From Platynereis dumerilii (Eukaryota; Annelida; Polychaeta; Phyllodocida; Nereididae), in assembly GCA_026936325.1 (NCBI GenBank), contig JAPTHN010000004.1, positions 9,535,439 to 9,599,438 of the forward strand: a stretch of DNA of 64,000 bases. Reading direction: 5' to 3'. Below, piece by piece: positions 11,561 to 21,489 of this stretch. Made by a program: the position numbers and the translations under genes. The first letter of the stretch is position 1. Each line of letters begins with the position of its first letter. A model generated the notes under the pieces. It was given only the letters and a program-made list of their open reading frames with translations. It was not told the DNA's origin and ran no database searches.

Positions 11561-11930
11561 ATAGTTTGAAAAAAAAATTTAATATCGAGCCATGCTTTCT
11601 AATGTAGCCCATCATTTTTTCACCATTTCTATCTTCTGGCCACCATGGAATAGGCAGAATGGTGTCTTTGTGGTCCTGACATATGATTTCAGGCCAAAAT
11701 CATTTTGCATAGCCGCTCTGGCAGCATTGCGGTCCACCTGAAGCTCTTCAACCACCTCTCTCATGGAGGTTGCAGGTACCTTGTCAGTTTTGTCGTCAGT
11801 GACTCCAAGAATGCTCCATTCCTCTCTTAATTCTCTCCACAAACTCCCAAACTTCCCTCTTATTCCTTTCCCATCATTGATTGCCTTCTTGATATTGTAT
11901 TCCGGTTGTGAGGTCACTCTGACTATGTCA
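11561..11930 (-). pseudogene. Mariner-like transposase remnant, N-terminal half
   Basis: The minus-strand frame at 11612-11917 contains REVVEELQVDRNAARAAMQN and GLKSYVRTTKTPFCLFHGGQ. This resembles the second helix-turn-helix and linker of mariner transposases (VSRILKEDLGLKSYVRxxxxLL). Together with 10340-10845 it suggests one transposase gene split by a LINE. Its own terminal repeats were not identified. Confidence 0.5.
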
Positions 11931-12039
11931 GGGATTGTTTTTTAGTCCATTTGGCACTGAAGCAAATCTGACCACCTCTTCCTTATTGTCTCCTGTGGAG
12001 TCATTTTTAACCACAGCTCATTCTAACCTTCCACAGGTA

Positions 12040-13080
12040 GGGGAGACCGGGGCTGGTTGTCACAGGGGCAGGTTGTCACACTGTGTAGAACTTAAATATG
12101 CTACAATTTCTATTTAAAGCATGCAGGAGCACTGCCAATCTATATGAATGTTAAAAGGAGAGTGACTTAAACCTATCTGATCAATATATACCAATATCAT
12201 TCGAAATGTTGACGTACTATGGGACATTTTTTAGAATTCAGAATTCGGGGCAGGTTGTCACATTTTCGGGGCAGGTTGTCACACTCTCGGGGCAGGTTGT
12301 CACACTTTTGGTTAAGAGCTCAAATGCAGGAAGTGGGACTCTGTAAGGCAGATCTTGACTAAGACAAGTTATTTCGGACATATGAGGAATCCTCTACTTG
12401 CCCAGTGCAGACCTCAACGAACACGCTACTGTGTACAAGGGTGCTGCAAATGAAGGCTTACCAAGCAGCAGAAAAGCATTCTGATCAGGAGGAGGAAAAT
12501 TGCAATTATTTTTTGAAAATTTCTTTATAAATTTGAAATAGATTTATTTGGACACTATGCCATATATGCATACATCTTTAGTCATCAATAGCATGTATAA
12601 ATCACCAATTTATATTTGTGTTAGTTTTTTGGTTTAAAAAACCTGGTCCTGACGGATAACAACCTGCTCCAAAAAGTGTGACAACCTGCCCGGTCATTTT
12701 GTGACAACCTGCCCCGATTGACGGAAATGCAAAAAAAGGGTGACCAAGTCCGTTCTTACTATATTTTTCACTATTTCTTCTTATCATTATTTAAAGAGAT
12801 ATTTACATGGTAAATGTATGAACTGTGCCTTTTTCAGCAACTATTTGATAAAGAGTAGGAGAACATGCAAGTTTTAGGCAAAAATTTACTTTTTGTGATC
12901 GGAAATTTTTAATGGACCGTGTGCCTACCAGACTCCCTTCCAGGGGTCCAGATTTCTCAAAAAGACTCCAGTGTGTTATAAAAGCAGTAAAAAATGATTG
13001 GTTGAGCTGTATAACTCTCTAGTTTAGTGCAATAAAAAGTGTGACAAACTGCCCCTGAGAAAACCAGCCCCGGTCTCCCC
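12040..13080. mobile_element. GGGGAGACC element with repeated subterminal motif
   Basis: Ends GGGGAGACCGGGGCTGGTT match in inverse over about 43 bp with few changes, flanked by TA (12038-12039, 13081-13082). The motif GGGGCAGGTTGTCACA, or close variants, occurs at about 12063, 12247, 12270 and 12290 in one orientation and at about 12655, 12685, 12705 and 13040 in the other. TA duplication and multiple subterminal motifs suggest a Tc1/mariner-like or related cut-and-paste element. No transposase frame. Confidence 0.7.
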
Positions 13081-13082
13081 TA

Positions 13083-14164
13083 TGGCTGATATCTTAATGA
13101 TTATGCTGTATTGTTTTCACAATTTTCCTGTAGATGTGAGATGCTTTTTAATTACAAGGAAGTTTGTGGAAAATTTTGGTTCCCCACCCTGTAAATATAA
13201 TTAAATCATGAAATATGAAAGCGATCACTTTCTTGTTGAAAGAAAAGGCTGTTTTGTCATCTTTCTCAGTTTTCCTCATACACAACTGACCTGACAAAAG
13301 CAGCCAAAAACATAAGACAAGTTGATTCACAGTCTAAATTCAGGATGAAATTTATAGTTGAGACTCAATCATTTCAAGGATTCATGAATAAAAGCTTCAG
13401 TAATACCACACACATTGAAATAATAAGACTTGATTATGATGTCTAGACCTGCAAAATCAATAGCGTTTTCTGCATTATGATCTTCACCATCAATCTTGTT
13501 TGAAAGGTGTGGTCATCCATCACAGTTGACAGGTATTTAGTGGCAAACAAGAGTGCAATTATGCTTGAAAATATCATAACTCTTAGTTAGCAAATGAAAA
13601 ATATACAATTCTTGGAAATCGCATAATTGATGATTATGATAAAGACATTTAAAATGATGAAAGGATTTGGTAGCCAATCCATTCACACTTGCAGGATGAT
13701 ATCAGTTGGGTGGGGGGGGGGCAAGAGTATTTTCTAAAGGACAACAGATATACAGTCAGCACAAAAATTATTTGCACATTTTGATTTGTTTTGTCATATT
13801 TCACAAAATAAAGCCAATATGCATAATAATCTTAAGTTCTACTGTAGCGTTCGCATTCATAACCGGATCACAACATCAAGAATTCAATTTTCTACATATC
13901 TTATTTTTTGTAAAAGTGAATTTCGAAGTCAAAAAAATTAATTGCACACTTGAGCAAACAAGCCAAATCAGCAATGTTTTTTACAACATCGTTCATTGTA
14001 TTGGGACTTTGTGACAAAATGTTCATCCTGTTTTGGTGAATGGTGAAAATTTTATTGATAAAGTCAACAAAAGATTCCGAAAAAGGGCAATTCTGTAACG
14101 TCTAATTTACATATTTGACACTTCAACAGCCTATGTTGGACGGCTTTTCAATAATCGTTCGCAA
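13083..14164. other. Non-coding; single Tc1-like end
   Basis: TACAGTCAGCACAAAAATTA at about 13751 looks like one end of a Tc1-type MITE resembling that at 61393-61842, but no matching right end was found. A poly-G run lies near 13708-13722. The reading frame through 13706-14014 has no recognisable domain. Confidence 0.4.
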
Positions 14165-14350
14165 TTCGAATCAGGGTCCTTTCAGGCTAGTGGATTCAAA
14201 ATCAACCCTTGTAACCATTAAGCCACAGAATAATCTGGCACCATTATATAGGATGTAGTTCCAGGACCAGGATTAGAACCAACACCCTCTCAGACCAGTT
14301 GATTCAAATCAAGTGCTGTAACCATTAAGCCACAGAATAATCTGGCACCA
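14165..14350 (-). mobile_element. tRNA-like SINE heads, two tandem copies
   Basis: On the minus strand each copy reads TGTGGCTTAATGGTTACA (A-box-like), a GATTTGAATC segment, and then a B-box-like GGTTCTAATCC; in the second copy this is degraded to GGACCCTGATTCGAA. The copies lie at about 14262-14336 and 14165-14237. Both end in the same ATAATGGTGCCAGATTATTC stretch. Two tRNA-like heads in tandem suggest a dimeric SINE rather than functional tRNA genes. Confidence 0.5.
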
Positions 14351-14429
14351 TTATGATGTAATTTATATGATACAGTTTATATTTATACAATGATATAATT
14401 CATATGATACAATTCATATCATATTAATA

Positions 14430-14709
14430 TGATTTTTAACTTAGGCCCATTTGCTGAAGGCGTATCAAAAGTTATTGCAATGAATATTAGCATAAATTAG
14501 CATGAAATATGATATGTTAATAGTGAAGTACCTCCCCTCCCTCCCCCCCCCCACTATACTCCCCCCCCCCCACTTTACTTGACACCACGTGTCTTCTGTT
14601 CATGTATAAATGTGCAGACGCTTTTGCAACCTTTGCATAACTTTCTAAAGTTTTAGCTAATCGTCAACTACTATCTATTGCGTCCTGTGTGGAACAGTAG
14701 CCTGCAAAG
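14430..14709 (+). promoter_or_regulatory. Gene A promoter region, conserved with gene B
   Basis: About 270 bp before the ATG align with 36290-36589 upstream of gene B. Shared landmarks in the same order are ATTAGCATAAATTA, a C-rich tract, the E-box CACGTG (14586-14591), a TATA-like TATAAA (14605-14610) and an AACAGTAGCCT segment just before the ATG. A TATA box about 100 bp before the start codon implies a 5' UTR of about 70 nt. Confidence 0.65.
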
Positions 14710-15764
14710 ATGATAGCGACAAGGATGATGTGCATGATCATGCTGCTGGGACTTCTGCTTCTCTCATTTGAAGCTCAAGAGTCAGCAGCCCGATCTGTAA
14801 TTAACGACTTTGAAAACCTTGAAGATAACTCCGTTGCTGCCTCGAAAGACTCGTCAAAACACTCTGATGATAGGGAAGACCATGAGGTCTCGGAAGACCA
14901 CGCTGTTGACAATGAGGTCATAGAAGAGTCAGATGAGCAGGAGGATTCTGAAGACTCGGAAGATCACGCTGTTGACAGGGAGGTCATAGAAGAGTCAGAT
15001 GAGCAGGAGGACTCTGAAGACTCGGAAGATCACGCTGTTGACAGGGAGGTCAGAGTAGAGTCAGATGAGCAGGAATACTCTGAGCAAGACAAGTCAAAGG
15101 ACTCTGATGATCAGGTGAAATCCGGTTCTACAGATGGCTTGGCAGAAGTGTCAGGGCTAGTTGTTGGTGATGATCAATCCAGTTCTCCCAGTGGCTTTGA
15201 ATTAGCAGACGTGTCAGGGCCAGTTGTTGGTGATGATCAATCCAGTTCTCCGAGTGGCTTTGAATTAGCAGACGTGTCAGGGCCAGTTGTTGGTGATGAT
15301 CAATCCAGTTCTCCGAGTGGCTTTGAATTAGCAGGTGATTCAGGGCCAGTTGTTGGTGATGATCAATCCAGTCCTCCGAGTGGCTTTGAATTGGCAGGTG
15401 ATTCAGGGCCAGTTGTTGGTGATGATCAATCCAGTTCTCCGAGTGGCTTTGAATTAGAAGGTGATTCAGGGCCAGTTGTTGGTGATGATCAATCCAGTTC
15501 TCCGAGTGGCTTTGAATTAGCAGGTGATTCAGGGCCAGTTGTTGGTGATGATCAATCCAGTCCTCCGAGTGGCTTTGAATTGGCAGGAGTGTCAGGGACA
15601 GCTGTTGGTGATGATCAATCCAGTCCTCCGAGTGGCTTTGAATTGGCAGGAGTGTCAGGGACAGCTGTTGGTGATGATCAATCCAGTCCTCCGAGTGGCT
15701 TTGAATTATCAGGAGTGTCAGGGGCAGCTGTTGGTGATGATCAATCTGGTTCTTCCTCGAAACG
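14710..15764 (+). CDS. Gene A exon 1: secreted acidic tandem-repeat protein
   Basis: Unrecognised family. The start is the first ATG after the conserved leader. Residues 1-27 are a signal peptide (hydrophobic MLLGLLLLSF, then EAQESAA). Residues 28-140 are extremely rich in Asp, Glu and Ser and contain about three 22-residue SEDHAVDREVIEESDEQEDS-like repeats. Residues 145-345 are nine full 21-residue units of the type AGDSGPVVGDDQSSSPSGFE plus a partial one. The frame meets a TAG right after SSSKR, but AACG|GTAGAG at 15764/15765 is a donor. Joining it to 25700 keeps the frame, as in paralogue B. The spliced product is 388 aa. No cysteines in the mature part. A structural, adhesive or ion-binding secreted role is possible but not shown. 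Confidence 0.75.
15142..15750 (+). repeat. 63-bp coding minisatellite of gene A
   Basis: Nine full 63-bp units and a partial tenth, each encoding a GDDQSSSPSGFEL-centred 21-mer. Units vary at a few codons (ADV/AGD/AGV, SS/SP, PVV/TAV/AAV), and neighbouring units are most alike, as expected from local duplication. All units keep frame. Confidence 0.9.
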
Positions 15765-15828
15765 GTAGAGTATATCTTTCATAAACACTTCCTTATTTTC
15801 TCATAAGGGGCAACATGGATTATTGAAA

Positions 15829-16130
15829 GCAATGAAATCTAGTCAGCGAATAACAGCCGGTTAATTTGATATTTGATGTAAAACTAGGACAGGTTAATGT
15901 TAAATTCTGTGTGTCATAACAGCCTATGATGTGTCATGATCATTACATTAGTTCTGGAAACACATAATGCTGTTGATGATTCATGATCACATTCATATGC
16001 CACAGCTGTGAAGCAATGTGTGAATTATTTTGAAATGGTTATAGCAACAGTACATAGCATGTAGCTTGTACAGTAGATTTTGTTTTACAGCTGTTGTGAG
16101 TAGTTATTCATGCCATTGCAAAGAAATCCA
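15829..16130 (+). other. Near-identical intronic block shared with gene B
   Basis: Aligned by eye with 39525-39826: 302 positions without gaps and one mismatch (TTATAGCAAC versus TTATAACAAC). Sequence on both sides, including the first about 60 bp of the intron and everything after the poly-G run, is clearly more diverged. It contains several ATGATCAT/TGATGATTCATGATCA-like motifs and no open frame. Candidates are a recent gene-conversion tract or a constrained intronic regulatory element. Confidence 0.8.
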
Positions 16131-16335
16131 GGGGGGGGGGGAGGGGGTGTTCAAGTTGATACCTGTGGGAAAAGATAATTGATAATCATAAAAAAAAATT
16201 TGTTTTGTACAATGCACATGAAATATAAAAGGCTTTTTTCCACAATTACCTTGGGCACCATAGTGTTAAAGCTGTGATTATGATTCGACCTATCGGGAGA
16301 ATCATCTTGTTTTCTTTGATTTTATTATTATTATT

Positions 16336-17846
16336 AGCATTCACCATCACTATGGTGAATGGTATTGATTTTGGTCGTATTATTATTAGCATTCACCATC
16401 ACTATGGTGAATGGTATTGATTTTGGTCGTATTATTATTATTATTATTATTATTATTTTTCTTCCCTTTTTTTTTGGAATTTCAACATGAAAGTTAGTGT
16501 ATAGATAGTCCTAGATGAGTAGATTAATTTCCCAAAATATTTTTGACCTTGACCTATTTATCAAGGTCACAGGTCACCTCAAAGTCACTGTCTTTGGAGG
16601 TCTATCTCCTGAAATAATAAAGATAGAGACACCAGGTCTTCACTGTTAAGTTAGTAGACCCCTATTGAACAAATATCAGCCATGAAATTGATCATTTTCA
16701 AAAAGGGGTAATTGCCCTAACCCCTTTTAATGAAAACCAGTGTGCGCACGGATTTAAGAAAACTACTATCAGCACTTTCATGAAATTATAGTAAAAGGTG
16801 CCCTATAGCATGGGCCAATGCAGCAAGAAATGTGGTGAAAATCATGCAAGTGGTTACTGAGATATTCTACTTTCAAAATTAGAATATTTTGCCCAAAAGT
16901 GAAAATATTTTTTAACTTTGTTATGAATGAAGACAACTCAATGAAACTTGGCAAATATATAGCCCTGTGATAGAGGAATATTTTCATCAAACATCCATGA
17001 CCTTGACATCAAGGTCAAGGTCACAGAAAGTGAATTAAAAGCCACGATAGGTACATTACACAACTTTTTCAAGCAAGGTTGTTCAATTGTGGTCTATCAT
17101 TTCCAATCAAGAGAAACTTGAATGATCTAAAATATATTTGACCGTGAGAAGAGGTTAATCACTTGTCAAGGTCATCACCAGTCAAAGACAGGAAAAATGA
17201 TGAAATGAGATAAGTACAGGATAGAATGCATTAAAGAATAAATTAAGATCAATATGAACTCAATATGAATGTCATTATGAATTCAATATGTATGTCAATA
17301 TGAATGTCAATATATATGAATGTCAACATGAATGTCAACTTGAATATCAACATGAATGTCAAAATTAATGAATCTCAAAGTGAATGTCACTATTAGTGTA
17401 GATATCAGTGTCATCAGAATCAATATCAGTGTCATCAGTGTCAATTGATATCAGTGTCAATATGAATGTCATGAATGTCAATATGGATGTTGATATGAAT
17501 GTCATTGTGAACATCAATATCAATTTGAAGATCAATATGAAGGTCAGTATGAATATCAGTATGAATGTTGATATGAATATCAGAATGAATGTCAATATGA
17601 ATACTGTCAATAGGAATGTCAATACAAAGGTCAGTATGAATATCAGTATGAATGTCGATATGAATATCAAAATGAATGTCAATATGAATTATGTCAATAG
17701 GAATGTCAATATGGATGTCAAAATGAAGTCAATTCAAGTGTCAATGTAAATGTCAATATGAAGAATTGAAGTCAAGTTGATAATCAAGTAAATCCTTTTT
17801 TATGGTGAATGCTCATTACTGGTTCACCAGTAATATTGATGTCTAG
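16336..17846 (+). mobile_element. Helentron-like element 1 (minisatellite core)
   Basis: The 3' end is a hairpin ATTACTGG-TTCA-CCAGTAAT, then eight bases, then CTAG (17843-17846) next to T: the terminal hairpin plus CTRR ending of Helitrons. GCATTCACCAT near the 5' end is complementary to ATGGTGAATGC at 17802-17812, the subterminal inverted repeat expected of Helentron-type elements. The body contains CCTTGACCTATTTATCAAGG blocks and a long TCAATATGAATG-type minisatellite (17260-17760). The 5' module AGCATTCACC...TTGGTCG occurs twice in tandem. No Rep/helicase; non-autonomous. Confidence 0.7.
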
Positions 17847-18948
17847 TTATTAGCATTCACCACCACTATGGTGAATGCTATTATTTTTGTAGATTTTTTT
17901 ATTTTTATTAGCATTCACCATCATTATGGTGAATGCTATTATTTTTGTAGATTTTTTTATTTTTTATTATTTTTCCGTCATTTTTGGTTGAGTTCAGGGT
18001 TGTCCTTTGGTGGATGGATAGTGCTAGGTGAGATATTATGATCCCCCAAATTTTTTTGACCTTGACCTATTTTTCAAGGTCAGAGGTCACGTCAAAGTTG
18101 AGATTTTTAAAGGGCTAACTTCAGAACTAATGAAGATAGAGAGGTCTGGATTTCAGTGTTATGTAACCCATCAATAGCTTGAACAATATCAACAAAAACA
18201 TTATTCAATTTCATAAAGGGGTAATTACCCCAACCGATTAAGTTGACAAAACACCAATTTTTTTGCCGGACTTCTCCTCAGAAACCGCAAATGGTAGGAT
18301 GATGCTGATAAGTGTATTATGTTTCCTAGAGATGGGTCCATGGTAAGTGGTATTTCATTTTTGGATCACACACTTTGTTTTGAAGATATTCAACTTTCAA
18401 TTTCCATAGATTTTCAATTTTTGGTATCCGTTGCGGCTGGCAAAATAAAGCACAGCTAGCACCATCCCAGGTAGTTGTCACAATTGCTGTTAGATGTGTC
18501 AAATGTGTGAAGTCAATCTGAAGTCAATATGAAGTCAATATGAAGTCAATATGAAGTCAATATGAAGTCAATATGAAGTCAATGCAAGTCAATATGAAGT
18601 CAATATGAAGTCAATATGAAGTCAATATGAAGTCAATATGAAGTCAATATGAAGTCAATATGAAGTCAATAAAGTCATTTCATTATAATTTCATTTTGAG
18701 TTCATTTCATTGATCACTTCATTGATCATTTCATTGATCATTGATCATTTCATTGATCATTTCATTGATCATTGATCATTTCATTGATCATTTCATTGAT
18801 CATTTCATTGATCATTGATCATTTCATTGATCATTGATCATTTCATTGATCATTTCATTGATCATTGATCATTTCATTGATCATTTCATTGATCTGATGA
18901 AATGGTGAATGCTCATTCCCAGTTGCACTGGGAATATCTAATGTCTAG
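17847..18948 (+). mobile_element. Helentron-like element 2
   Basis: Begins exactly after the CTAG of element 1 with TTATTAGCATTCACC; the 5' hairpin module is again duplicated. It ends with hairpin ATTCCCAG-TTGCA-CTGGGAAT and CTAG (18945-18948). The core contains (AAGTCAATATG)n at 18510-18670 and (ATTTCATTGATC)n at 18720-18895. Non-autonomous. Confidence 0.7.
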
Positions 18949-20248
18949 TTATTTTTATTATTTTTCCGTCATTTTTGGTTGAGTTCAGGGTTGTCCTTTT
19001 GTGGATGGATAGTACTAGGTGAGATATTATGATCCCCAAAATTTTTTTGACCTTGACCTATTTTTCAAGGTCAGAGGTCACTTCAAAGTTGGCATTTTTG
19101 GAGTGCTAACTTCTAAACTAATAAAGATAGAAATGTCTGGTTTTCACTGTTATGTAACCCATCACTGTTACAAACCATATCAACCATCAAATTTGTAATT
19201 TTCGAAAAGGGGTAATTACCCCAACCCATTTAGTAGTTTACCCTTTGCTGTTCTTCTTCTCAGAAACCGGAAATGGTAGGATGATTCTGACAAATGGATT
19301 GTGTTGCCAAAAGATAGTTCTAGTGCAGCAGCAACTTTCATAAAGATCACTCAAGGGGTTTTTGAGATATTGAAATTTCAAATTTTGATGATTTCACCCA
19401 AAATTTAAAATGTTGAAAATTTTGAGTTTGAATGAAGGGAAATTTGTGAAACTTTATATGGAAATAGCCTAATGCATAAAAAAGTATGTTGCAAAAAATG
19501 AATGACCTCGACCTTGATTTCAGAATTGTCATTTTTATAAATTTGGTCAATTTGCTACAGATGAGGTTCCAGCTAACTTCTAAACTAATAAAGATAGAAA
19601 TGTCTGGATTGCAATGTATCATTACTTATCATAAGCATAAACAATATCAATCATCAAGTTTGTCATTTTCGAAAAGGGGTAATTACCCCAACCCATTTAG
19701 TAGTTTACCCTTTGCCGTTCTTCTTCTCAGAAACCAGAAATGGCAGGATGATTCTAACAGCTGGATTGTGTAGCCAAAAGATAGTTCTAGTGCAGCAGCA
19801 ACTTTCATATTGATAACTCAAGGGGTTTTTGAGATATCAAACTTTCAAATTTTGATTATTTCACCAAAAATCTAAAATGTTGAAATTTTTCAGTTTGAAT
19901 GGAGGGAATTTGTGAAACTTAACATGGTAATATCCTGATGCATAGAAAGGCATGTTACAGGAAATTAATGACCTTGATTTCAAAATTGTCATTTTTATAA
20001 ATTTGTTAAATTTGCTATAGATATTTCATACTTCATTGGATTGAACATTTCATTTTAATTTAATTTCACTGATCATATCATTCATCATATCATTGATCAT
20101 TTCATTGATCATTTCATTGATCATTTCATTGATCATTTCATTGATCATTTCATTGATCATTTCACTGATCATTTCACTGATCATTTCATTTGAGTGATAA
20201 AATGGTGAATGCTCATTCCCAGTTGCACTGGGAATATCTAATGTCTAG
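18949..20248 (+). mobile_element. Helentron-like element 3
   Basis: Head-to-tail with element 2 and of the same subfamily (ATTTTTCCGTCATTTTTGG start, ATTCCCAGTTGCACTGGGAA hairpin, CTAG at 20245-20248). The body holds two diverged copies of a 350-bp segment (19080-19400 and 19560-19870) and (ATTTCATTGATC)n at 20060-20190. Confidence 0.7.
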
Positions 20249-21489
20249 TTATTATTATTATTATTTTTCTTCCCTTTTTTTTTGGAATTTCAACATGAAA
20301 GTTAGTGTATAGATAGTCCTTGATGAGTAGATTAATTTCCCAAAATATTTTTGACCTTGACCTATTTTTCAAGGTCACAGGTCACCTCAAAGTCACTGAT
20401 TTTGGAGGTCTATCTCCTGAACTAATAAAGATAGAGACACCTGGTCTTCAGTGTTGAGTTAGTAGACCCCTATTGAACAAATATCAGTCATGAAATTGAT
20501 CATTTTCAAAAAGGGGTAATTACCTTAACCCCTTTTAATGAAAACCAGTTTGCACACGGTTTTGAGAAAACTACAACCAGCACTTTCATGAAATTATAGC
20601 AAAAGGTGCTCTATAGTATGGGCCAATGCAGCGAGAAGTGTGGTGAAAATCATGCAAGGGGTTACTGAGATATTCGACTTTCAAAATTAGAATATTTTGC
20701 CCAAAAGTGAAAATATTTTTTAACTTTGCTTTGAATGAAGACAACTCAATGAAACTTGGAACATATATAGCCCTGTGGTAGAGGAATATTTTCATTAAAC
20801 ATCCATGACCTTGACATCAAGGTCAAGGTCACAGAAAGTGAATGAAAAGGCACGGTAGGTACATTTCACAACTTTTTCAAGCAAGGTTGTTCAATTGTGG
20901 TCTATCATTTCCAATCAAGAGTAACTTGAATGATCTAAAGTATATTTGACCTTGTAAAGAAGTTCATCAATTGTCAAGGTCATCACCAGTCAAAGAAAGG
21001 AAAAATGAAGAAATGAGATAAGTGCAGAATAGAATGAATTAAAGGATAAATTAAGGTCAATATGAAGTCAATATGAATGCCATTATGAATTCAATATGAA
21101 TGTCAATATGAATGTCCATATGAATGTCAATATGAATGTCAATATATATGAATGTCAACATGAATATCAACATGAATGTCAAAATTAATGAATGTCAAAA
21201 TTAATGTCAATATTAGTGTAGATATCAGTGTCGTCAGTGTCACTATCAGTGTCATCACTCTCAATTGATATCAGGGTAAAATGAATGTCAGTGAATGTCA
21301 ATATGAATATTGATATAAATGTCAATATGAATAATGTCAATAGGAATGTCAATATGAATGTCAAAATGAAGTCAATTCAAGTGTCAATATAAATGTCAAT
21401 ATGAAGAATTAAAGTCAAGTTGATAATCAAGTAAATCCTTTCTTATGGTGAATGCTCATTACTGGTTCACCAGTAATATTGATGTCTAG
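20249..21489 (+). mobile_element. Helentron-like element 4
   Basis: Head-to-tail with element 3 and of the same subfamily as element 1 (CTTCCCTTTTTTTTTGGAAT start, ATTACTGGTTCACCAGTAAT hairpin, CTAG at 21486-21489). Minisatellite core TCAATATGAATG at 21055-21400. About 1.24 kb, non-autonomous. Confidence 0.7.

Noticed and set aside
15766-15768. TAG as the true end of gene A
   Set aside because: It directly follows a donor site, and splicing to 25700 gives the same tail as in gene B. Read-through to this stop remains possible as a minor form.
17365-17749. Open frames on both strands rich in Asn, Met, Ile or Phe, Thr
   Set aside because: Products of the TCAATATGAATG minisatellite inside a Helentron-like element.
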